Below the pieces are notes generated by a model. The model was not told the origin of the DNA, ran no database searches, and saw nothing but the letters and a program-made list of their open reading frames with translations. Positions 26,698 through 33,664 of a DNA stretch of 64,000 nt are shown piece by piece. The position numbers and the translations under genes are program-made. Every line of letters starts with the position of its first letter. Position 1 is the stretch's first letter. This DNA is from Calothrix brevissima NIES-22 (GTDB taxonomy: Bacteria > Cyanobacteriota > Cyanobacteriia > Cyanobacteriales > Nostocaceae): positions 5,321,963 to 5,385,962 of the forward strand of contig NZ_AP018207.1 in NCBI RefSeq assembly GCF_002367995.1. The letters run 5' to 3'.

Positions 26698-27962
26698 GAA
26701 ATTATCACCTGTGGTGCATCATATTCCCCAGCTTGATTAGTATGTAGCGGACTTTCCGCCCCGTCTACTCGCACCCTGACTAAGTAAGTTCCCGGTTTAA
26801 TATCTGTGACAGGAATTGTGATGGCGTCAGTATCTTCATTCAGTAATGTCACTGGGACAAAATAAAAACTTGGATTTTGATTTGACATTTCATGAAGTAG
26901 TAAAACTAATCGCTGTGTCTTGCCTACTTTCGGTTGAAATTTCACCGTTATTTTCGCTTTGCGGAAATTTTCCCCAGTTTTTGCTATTTCCGCAATGGCT
27001 ACTGTAATCTGTGGATGCAGTACAAAAGCTGTGACATTTGATTCAATCTCCTGCTTTTGTTTTTGGTTTCCCATTGTCAGGTGAACAACTTGTACACCAT
27101 GTACGCCTACAGATAAATCTGAAGGTACTAAAAGACTGATTTGGGTTTCTTTCACATCTTCGGGGACAAGTAATTTCTCAGAATTATCTAAGCGGATTTT
27201 GGTAATTTCACCCCGTAATTTTTTCCCGCGAATGACTAAGGTACTGTTAGTAAATATTAATTGTTCTGGTTCTGCTGGGGCGATAACTTGCTCTATGATT
27301 GGTAGGGAAGATAGAACAGATAAACCTTCAGCTTGATAAGCATCATTACTCTCAATCAAAACCATCGATGCTTGATAGCTAGCCGATGGGCGATAGTGAG
27401 TTTGTAATGCTGACCAAAGCTTAGAAGTATCTTCCATATTAAAAAACTCTGGGGACAGTTTAATCTGTCCAATTTGTTCGGCTAAATCAGAAACAGATAC
27501 ACTAGCTAAAGCTTGGGAAAAAACATTGGCGCTACTTCTAGTTGCGGCATTTTTTAAAGCATTTTCAATGGCACTAGTAGCGATCGCGGGTGTTTTATGC
27601 AAAAGTTGCATAGCATAGCCGAGTAATAGCTCTGCTTGAAAATCTTTAGCACCATAAGCTGTGAGTAAATAATGCAAATCTAAAGCCAGTGGCGGATTAG
27701 TCGTGCGGGAATTTTTACCGATACGTGAACTTTTGCTGCGAAACTCCGGAGACACCCAATCAACATTGCGATTTTGTGTGACTTGATAAAGAAATAAATT
27801 CAGTTGCGCTCGCTCATCAGTTCCGACTGTAATTAAATCTGGTGGGAGAGCTGTGACAGTCACATCACCCACACTCGCCGTAATTGAGTCACTGACTAAA
27901 CCATTTTCCAGCACGTCTTTTAAGACTGCTGTAACGGCGGCTATCGAGAGTGCATTACTCAT
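26694..27962 (-). CDS. DUF4255 protein, tube/sheath-terminating cap of contractile injection systems (Afp16/Pvc16-like)
   Basis: About 422 residues. The N-terminal DUF4255 domain (about 1-190) begins MSNALSIAAVTAVLKDVLENGL and contains ALDLHYLLTAYGAKD and AELLLGYAMQLLH, its usual features. DUF4255 is the N-terminal domain of Afp16/Pvc16, which caps the tube and sets particle length. The remaining half (about 210-420) is beta-rich, with Ig-like strands, and could be an added domain. AGGA at 27969-27972 spaces well to ATG 27962; an ATG two codons upstream is possible. Encoded upstream of, and overlapping, the AAA+ gene. Together they are the cap-assembly module, without the rest of the machine in this window. 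Confidence 0.83.
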   Translation of the reverse strand: MSNALSIAAVTAVLKDVLENGLVSDSITASVGDVTVTALPPDLITVGTDERAQLNLFLYQVTQNRNVDWVSPEFRSKSSRIGKNSRTTNPPLALDLHYLLTAYGAKDFQAELLLGYAMQLLHKTPAIATSAIENALKNAATRSSANVFSQALASVSVSDLAEQIGQIKLSPEFFNMEDTSKLWSALQTHYRPSASYQASMVLIESNDAYQAEGLSVLSSLPIIEQVIAPAEPEQLIFTNSTLVIRGKKLRGEITKIRLDNSEKLLVPEDVKETQISLLVPSDLSVGVHGVQVVHLTMGNQKQKQEIESNVTAFVLHPQITVAIAEIAKTGENFRKAKITVKFQPKVGKTQRLVLLLHEMSNQNPSFYFVPVTLLNEDTDAITIPVTDIKPGTYLVRVRVDGAESPLHTNQAGEYDAPQVIIS

Positions 27963-27968
27963 CCTCAT

Positions 27969-28830
27969 TCCTCACATACAGCACTTATGAATTGTTAAGA
28001 GCAGGCAAAACTGAGACAACATTTTTCCGCAATACTTGCAACATTCTGCTCAGTGGTAATTCCCGATAAAGATGAGAAAATATACAATTTACTATTGTCA
28101 AGTAGCTATTTATATATTCAATGTAACGTTCTGAGAAATTTAATATTGCTATTCTTAATTTTGATTCATCAATAGTCAGTACAAAGCTGGCTTGATGCTC
28201 GATTGCATAAATCCCGAATGACAAATTTATTCACTTAAGAGAACTACTGAAACAGAGTATGAGTGCGTTGTCAAGCCAATTTTGATATATTTTCAGAATT
28301 TCCGTCTTTTTTCTCGCTCATGCTCTGTCATCAAAGTAAAAACGACTGACTACTGACAAATGACTCGCGTTCGCGTAGCGTCTCGTAGAGAAGCCCAATA
28401 AATTACCCTTGCTGCGCTAGTAGTTCACTACATTAATTTTGACTTATTGTAGGTGTTTAGATCCCCGACTTCTCAAAGAAGTCGGGGATCTGTTAGCCCT
28501 CAATTTGCTATTACTGAGTCAAAAAGTAATAATTTTTACTTAATACTCATTTTACTTCTAACTTGAGTAGATTAAATTTAACATGAGGAACAAGTTAACA
28601 AGATCGCCAGTCGTGCATTTAAGGTTTTATTAAGCATTGGGCTAATATTAAGTAGTATTTGTTGAACTTCATTAATATGTTAAGCTGGACGTAGAACGGT
28701 AACTGAATATCAGTAAAATAGAATACTAGTATTTAACTAGATATTTTGTAGAAAAAAATTGGCTGCGTAAATAATCTTTACTTTTTGTTAGTAGTTAAAA
28801 TTATCAAGTAACTAGGATCGGTTCGATCAA
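27969..28830. other. divergent intergenic region between DUF4255 and kinase genes
   Basis: About 860 bp. A weak TTG-start ORF (27985-28224, minus) lies just upstream of the DUF4255 gene; I do not trust it as a gene but it could be a decayed one. A GTTCGCGTAGCGTCTCGTAG-type repeat is at 28370-28395 and a perfect palindrome at 28459-28491. The last 300 bp are AT-rich and should hold the kinase promoter. Confidence 0.5.
28459..28491. repeat. dispersed hairpin repeat, copy 1
   Basis: AGATCCCCGACTTCT, loop CAA, AGAAGTCGGGGATCT: perfect 15-bp arms. Identical copy at 39611-39643, near-identical at 44009-44041 (loop TAA), and a diverged copy with paired changes at 61286-61318. Lies in the gap before the kinase gene. 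Confidence 0.85.
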
Positions 28831-30924
28831 ATGACATCCCCACCATCTTCAAATTCTTGGAATGGGCGCTTTATTGGTGACAACCAGCGATACCGTTTAG
28901 ACAAACGGTTAGCGGGTGGTGGTATGGGAGAAGTTTTCCTAGCAATGGATACCCGTGTCGGTCAACATGTAGCGTTAAAGTTACTCAAAGATACCCTTGT
29001 AGCATCCCAGGAGATGCGCAAGCGCTTTGAACGAGAAATCGCAGTTTGTGCAGCACTACAAAGCGACCATATTGTCAAAATTAGTGATTGTGGGGTAACT
29101 GTTGAAGGGTATCCATTTTACGTAATGGAGTATCTGCGCGGACAAACCCTCAGACAATTATTACTGCGGGAAAAGCGCTTATCTGTAGAGCGGACGGTAA
29201 GTATTATTGCGCAAGTTTGCAAAGGTTTACAGTTAGCCCATGCAGGTGTAACTTTACAACGGGATGGTGGTAAAACTGCGGAGCATATTCAAGTAATTCA
29301 CCGCGACCTCAAACCCGATAATATCTTTTTAGTCCCTACAGATTTGGGAGAGTGGGTGAAAATTTTGGATTTTGGCGTGGCGAAAATCCGCAATGACTCT
29401 TCCGAACAAACTAATATTACGAATACGTTTATTGGTACGTTTCGCTACGCCGCACCAGAACAAATCCAAAGCGATAAAAATCTGGATGCAAGAGCAGATA
29501 TTTACAGCTTGGGATTGATTCTCTATGAAATGCTGAGTGCAGCCGATCCCTTTGGTTTAGGTATCAAAGCTAATAATATCAGCGAAGCTTCTTGGGTATT
29601 AGCTCATGCTTACGAACCGCCGAAACCGTTGCGGGAGCAACCAGGGTGTGAATATATCCCTGAACAGCTAGAGGCGGTAATTCTCAAATGTCTGCAAAAG
29701 AACCCCAAGAACCGCTTTGCTAGCGTGGCTGAATTAGATGAAGCTTTGCAAGCGGCGGCTAAACTGAGTGCAGCGAATATGGGTAACGTGGATTATGACG
29801 AAGCGATCGCGCTTTATCCCACCGTACCCAGACCAACACCTCATTCAGAAACCCTACCCAAACCGCTAACACCAGAGGTGGGTAATCTTGATGATACCAT
29901 GCCGCCTTCGCCGGCTATATATCAACAAGGTTTGGATAACGAAACTATACCGCGAGCGATCGCCCCAGAAGAACAAAATTCCGGAGAAGATGAAACCATC
30001 TTGCGCTTGCAACCTTTGCAGCATCAAAATCTTGATGATGATACTATAGCGCGACCTGTAATTCAAATTGAACCCAGCCAAAGACAGGATGAAACCATTC
30101 CCCGTCCCCAACCTTTTCTCAATCAAAATGGTGATGGGGAAACTATACCGCGATCGCAGACACCAATTGCCAACAACCGCCCAGAGGGGACGATTTTTCA
30201 ACCCCGTCCCGGACAAAATCACGGTTCAAATAACGAAACAGTACCGCGACCTTTGGTAGAATCTGAGCCAAGTTCAGGACAAGATGAAACTATTCCTCGT
30301 CCCCAACCTTTTGTTAATCAAGGTTCTGATAGAGAAACTGTACCACGACCTTTACAACAATTTGTGCAAAATCAGCCAGAAGGGACAATTTTTCAACCCC
30401 GTCCCCAACCACAGCCAGAAAATCCCCCTGTAACTCCTCCCCAAGCCGGTAAACCAGAGGGGACAATATTTCAACCCCGTCCCCAACCACAGCCAGAAAA
30501 TACCCCTGTAAACCCACCTCAGACAGGTAAAGCAGAAGGGACAATTTTTCAACCCCGTCCCCAACCACAGCCAGAAAATACTCCTGTAACTCCTCCCCAA
30601 ACCGGTAAACCAGAGGGAACAATCTTTCAACCCCGTCCCCAACCGATACCAGAAGGGACAATCTTTCAACCCCGTCCCCAACCAGTACCAGAGGGAACAA
30701 TTTTCCAACCCCGTCCCCAAACCATACCAGATGAGACAATTTTTGAGCCAAAGAAAAACCAAGGTACAGCGCAGCCAGTTCCTAGTAATTTTTGGCGGGT
30801 TATCGGGATAGTTTTGGCAATTGGATTGGCTTTAGGTGCAGTTATATATATATATCCACATCTGAAACCGAAGCAAGAAAATAATCAGAACAGTTTGCAA
30901 AATCCTAACTACCATCAGTGGTAG
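28831..30924 (+). CDS. PknB-type Ser/Thr protein kinase with long Thr/Pro repeat tail and C-terminal membrane span
   Basis: 697 residues. Kinase domain at about 18-310 with all key residues: glycine loop LAGGGMGEVF, Lys in VALKLLKD, catalytic Asp in VIHRDLKPDN, DFG in ILDFGVAKI, APE as YAAPEQI. Residues about 335-640 are a repeat region with 18 motifs of the form acidic/Gly-Thr-Ile/Val (ETIPRP, EGTIFQPRP and similar). Near its end are three 26-residue units (78 bp each) then three 13-residue units. A membrane span at about 652-672 (IGIVLAIGLALGAVIYIYP) anchors it, leaving the kinase in the cytosol. The repeated threonines could be autophosphorylation sites acting as docking points (inference). 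Divergent from the injection-system cap genes. Confidence 0.88.
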   Translation: MTSPPSSNSWNGRFIGDNQRYRLDKRLAGGGMGEVFLAMDTRVGQHVALKLLKDTLVASQEMRKRFEREIAVCAALQSDHIVKISDCGVTVEGYPFYVMEYLRGQTLRQLLLREKRLSVERTVSIIAQVCKGLQLAHAGVTLQRDGGKTAEHIQVIHRDLKPDNIFLVPTDLGEWVKILDFGVAKIRNDSSEQTNITNTFIGTFRYAAPEQIQSDKNLDARADIYSLGLILYEMLSAADPFGLGIKANNISEASWVLAHAYEPPKPLREQPGCEYIPEQLEAVILKCLQKNPKNRFASVAELDEALQAAAKLSAANMGNVDYDEAIALYPTVPRPTPHSETLPKPLTPEVGNLDDTMPPSPAIYQQGLDNETIPRAIAPEEQNSGEDETILRLQPLQHQNLDDDTIARPVIQIEPSQRQDETIPRPQPFLNQNGDGETIPRSQTPIANNRPEGTIFQPRPGQNHGSNNETVPRPLVESEPSSGQDETIPRPQPFVNQGSDRETVPRPLQQFVQNQPEGTIFQPRPQPQPENPPVTPPQAGKPEGTIFQPRPQPQPENTPVNPPQTGKAEGTIFQPRPQPQPENTPVTPPQTGKPEGTIFQPRPQPIPEGTIFQPRPQPVPEGTIFQPRPQTIPDETIFEPKKNQGTAQPVPSNFWRVIGIVLAIGLALGAVIYIYPHLKPKQENNQNSLQNPNYHQW
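30376..30726 (+). repeat. in-frame tandem repeats inside the kinase gene
   Basis: Three 78-bp units at 30376-30453, 30454-30531 and 30532-30609, followed by three 39-bp half-length units at 30610-30648, 30649-30687 and 30688-30726. All encode EGTIFQPRPQ-type sequence. The high nucleotide identity indicates recent expansion, and copy number probably varies between strains. Confidence 0.85.
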
Positions 30925-30998
30925 ATATATGGAAAAGGTAATTGATTAAACCGCATCAGGGGAAGAGAACACAGAGAGTCTAGAGAAAGAATTCAAAA

Positions 30999-31043
30999 TT
31001 TAACCCTTCGACTTTCCTCTCTAGGCTAAGTTGAAGGGTTAAA
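30999..31043 (+). terminator. long hairpin after the kinase gene
   Basis: TTTAACCCTTCGACTT (30999-31014) pairs with AAGTTGAAGGGTTAAA (31028-31043) with a single G-T pair and a 13-nt loop. It is 75 bp after the stop. There is only a weak T-run, so it may be a stop or processing structure. Confidence 0.5.
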
Positions 31044-31149
31044 TACTTTCTGTGCGGCTTAGTCCAAAATTTTCCTAATTCGTAGCTCATGCTCTGTGTA
31101 CCTCCGTGCTTACCTTTGCGTTTAAATATTTACCCTCAATGAGTCACCC

Positions 31150-31234
31150 GATCCCAATTCAAAATTGAAAATTCACACAGCCAGATATCAAAAGGGTGGC
31201 TGTGTTTTTGACTGAATTTTCGAGAATTGGTATC
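31150..31234. repeat. 85-bp near-palindrome with embedded terminator-like hairpin
   Basis: Ends GATCCCAATTC / GAATTGGTATC; centre ACACAGCCA (31175-31183) and TGGCTGTGT (31197-31205) followed by Ts. The ATACCAATT end motif is shared with the elements at 3511, 47231 and 61366. It may act as the transcription stop between the kinase and the next gene. Confidence 0.6.
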
Positions 31235-31416
31235 AGAGAGTTTATCTAATCAAGCTAAATTGATAGACTGATGAAGAGAATCAGTAGCAAACTATGTTAC
31301 TAAAAGTATATATACTGGAAACTCTTACCAATGAAACATTAATGCCAAAAATTGTGTAATTAATTACTTTCTAATAATGCTGACTCCGCAGCATTAATTA
31401 ATATTAAATTTAATAT

Positions 31417-33660
31417 ATGCAAAATAACGTTATAAATGCTAGCGTATCTACTCAAAATTTAACATTTCGTCCTGGTGGAACTCCAGCTTTATTTGAGGTA
31501 ATTGTCAATAATGACAGCGATCAATTTGCCAATTTTCAAATAGAAATTACCGCAGCAGGGGAAACTCGCAATCCTGACTATCGCTGGTATAAGCTGGAAC
31601 CGGAGGTAGCAGCAGCTAAACCTCCTGGTAGTAGTACGACTTTTCAAGTCTTTGTGTTGAATAGTCCGATTCCTGGGTTTGTGGGTACAGTTAACCTGAC
31701 TGTGACAATTTTCTCACCCCAGTTAGCACAACAACGGAGACTGGTACTGCGGTTAAAAATTGAACCGGATAATCAGCCAACAATGTTGAGTGTGGAATTA
31801 CCTGTAAGGGAGTTCCAAGTATATCCGCGTAACACGGTAGATATCCCTGTCAGAGTCCGCAATTTGAGTCAACAAACTGTTAATGTAACTTTGCGATTTG
31901 CAGGGGTGGATGTTTCTTGGCTAGTTAGTAGTGCAGAAAGGCGGTTTGCTTTAGATCCAGGTGGGCAAACAGAAGCGGTATTTCAATGTCAACCTTTATC
32001 TGTAGTGCAAGCGCCTAGCGATATTTATCCTTTTACAATTGAAGCTACTAGTATTAGCGGTTATCCGGCTATTGCGGAAGGAAATTTAGAGGTTTTACCT
32101 GTGGGGTTTGTGGAGTTTTCTGTAACTCAAAATTTGCAGATAATACCCCTACAAGGTGGGTGGTTACCTAACTGGAAAGCTGATAATAATAGCTTTGAAT
32201 TAGTATTTAGAAATGCTAGCAATCTTTTTCAAGAAATTAATCTGAAACTTCAGGGGCGAGATTGGCGAAAATGTACTTTTAAGACTGTACCAACAACGGC
32301 TAATCTCAATTTAGGAGAAACAACTAAATTAATTTTGGATGTGCAAACTAACCGTCCTTGGTTAGGAATTGGCAAAACTTTACTGTTAGAAGCGAAACCA
32401 GAATTATCCGATCAACGTTTAGGAAGTACAGACCCAGCTACCCAGAATTTAGAGTTACGAGTATTGCCAATTTTACCTTTATGGTTACAGCTAGCGATTT
32501 TACTTTTACTATTGGCATTACTAGCATTATTATTCCAACCAGAGCCAATTATGCATACTCGCTCGGTGAATTCTGTCGGGTTTAGCGGTACGAGTTTATC
32601 GGTGGTGAGTGGTGCAGATGATTGCACGTTAAGATTGTGGAATATTAATGGCGATCGCTTAGAACCTGCTAGTATTAATTATGATGGCCTATCTGTGGCT
32701 TGTGACAGACAGCAAAAGCCTAAAGGGTTGTTAGCAATTACCAATGATGCGGTAGAAGTCGCCCGTTTTATCCCCCTAGAAAACGATCGCGTGGCGGTGG
32801 GTTTAGATAATGGGGTGATTGAACTCAGAGATGTGCCCACAGGGAAAAAACGCAACGAACTGCAAGACCAAAAAGACCCGAAAGCCAAAGGCGATCGCGT
32901 CTTTGATTTAGCCTTTACCAAAAATTCCTTAGATTTATTTAGCGGTTATGGTAGTGGTAAAGTCAGACAATGGACAAGAACATCTACCAACGATAATTTT
33001 CAGCCAGAACCAAAAGTAATTGATCTGCAAACGCAACAGCAGTTATCAGGTTTTCAAGTGCGGGGGTTAACTTTGTCCCCAGACGATCAAACATTGGTAA
33101 TGTCAGGAAACTATAAACGGTTCTTATTATGGCAATGGAATCAATCGCTAACTAAAAATAAACTTCCCAATTTATCGGTGCAGAAATTGGAAAAGTTAGA
33201 CCAAAGAATTGGGAGAGAAGATTATATTTGGGGACTAGCTTTTGTCCCTGATTCTGCTGATAAAATCCTCGCTACTTCTGACTCTGGGGGATATATTACA
33301 ATTTGGAATTTAGATAAATGCCAAAATCAAGCAAATCCCCAAAATCAAATTAGCGAATTAAATTGTCCCATCTTAGATCGCTGGTCAGCATCAAAATTAT
33401 CTGTACGCAGTTTAGCATTTAATGAAGATGGTCGCTTATTAGTCAGTGCCGGTGATGATGGCAGAGTAATGATGTGGTATTTAACGCCAGAACACAAGCT
33501 CGATAAAATTAAAGCAGCCACAGGTGAAATAATTTATCAAAGTACGGAAAAAATCAACACTATTGCTGTGAAGACAATTAATCAAACTAGTGCAATTGTC
33601 AGTGGTAGTGAAGATTCGCAGGTACGACTACATCCACATAAAATTAAATCAGGGAGTTAG
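31417..33660 (+). CDS. single-span membrane protein with Ig-like N-terminal half and WD40 C-terminal half
   Basis: 747 residues. N-terminal part (about 1-345) consists of three beta-sandwich domains like those in COG1470/NEW3-type proteins (TFRPGGTPALFEVIVNN; TVDIPVRVRNLSQQTVNVTL). One membrane span at about 353-375 (LPLWLQLAILLLLLALLALLF). The C-terminal part (about 380-745) is WD40-like with weak repeats (CTLRLWNINGD, GYITIWNLDK, GRVMMWYL, SGSEDSQVRLH), enough for one propeller. No signal peptide, so sidedness is unclear. The gene is followed after 4 bp by a protein with the same N-terminal plus span layout. Function unknown; probably works with the kinase upstream or the neighbour (inference). 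Confidence 0.75.
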   Translation: MQNNVINASVSTQNLTFRPGGTPALFEVIVNNDSDQFANFQIEITAAGETRNPDYRWYKLEPEVAAAKPPGSSTTFQVFVLNSPIPGFVGTVNLTVTIFSPQLAQQRRLVLRLKIEPDNQPTMLSVELPVREFQVYPRNTVDIPVRVRNLSQQTVNVTLRFAGVDVSWLVSSAERRFALDPGGQTEAVFQCQPLSVVQAPSDIYPFTIEATSISGYPAIAEGNLEVLPVGFVEFSVTQNLQIIPLQGGWLPNWKADNNSFELVFRNASNLFQEINLKLQGRDWRKCTFKTVPTTANLNLGETTKLILDVQTNRPWLGIGKTLLLEAKPELSDQRLGSTDPATQNLELRVLPILPLWLQLAILLLLLALLALLFQPEPIMHTRSVNSVGFSGTSLSVVSGADDCTLRLWNINGDRLEPASINYDGLSVACDRQQKPKGLLAITNDAVEVARFIPLENDRVAVGLDNGVIELRDVPTGKKRNELQDQKDPKAKGDRVFDLAFTKNSLDLFSGYGSGKVRQWTRTSTNDNFQPEPKVIDLQTQQQLSGFQVRGLTLSPDDQTLVMSGNYKRFLLWQWNQSLTKNKLPNLSVQKLEKLDQRIGREDYIWGLAFVPDSADKILATSDSGGYITIWNLDKCQNQANPQNQISELNCPILDRWSASKLSVRSLAFNEDGRLLVSAGDDGRVMMWYLTPEHKLDKIKAATGEIIYQSTEKINTIAVKTINQTSAIVSGSEDSQVRLHPHKIKSGS

Positions 33661-33664
33661 TCAG

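Noticed and set aside
27985..28224. 79-codon ORF just upstream of the DUF4255 gene
   Set aside because: TTG start without ribosome binding site, no recognised domain; at best a decayed gene.
29866..30762. Several antisense ORFs opposite the kinase repeat tail
   Set aside because: They mirror the in-frame repeat of the real gene and have repeat-derived low-complexity sequence.
33590..33664. Longer N-terminus for the second Ig-like protein
   Set aside because: It would overlap the preceding gene by about 70 bp, while ATG 33665 has a well-spaced GGGAG.
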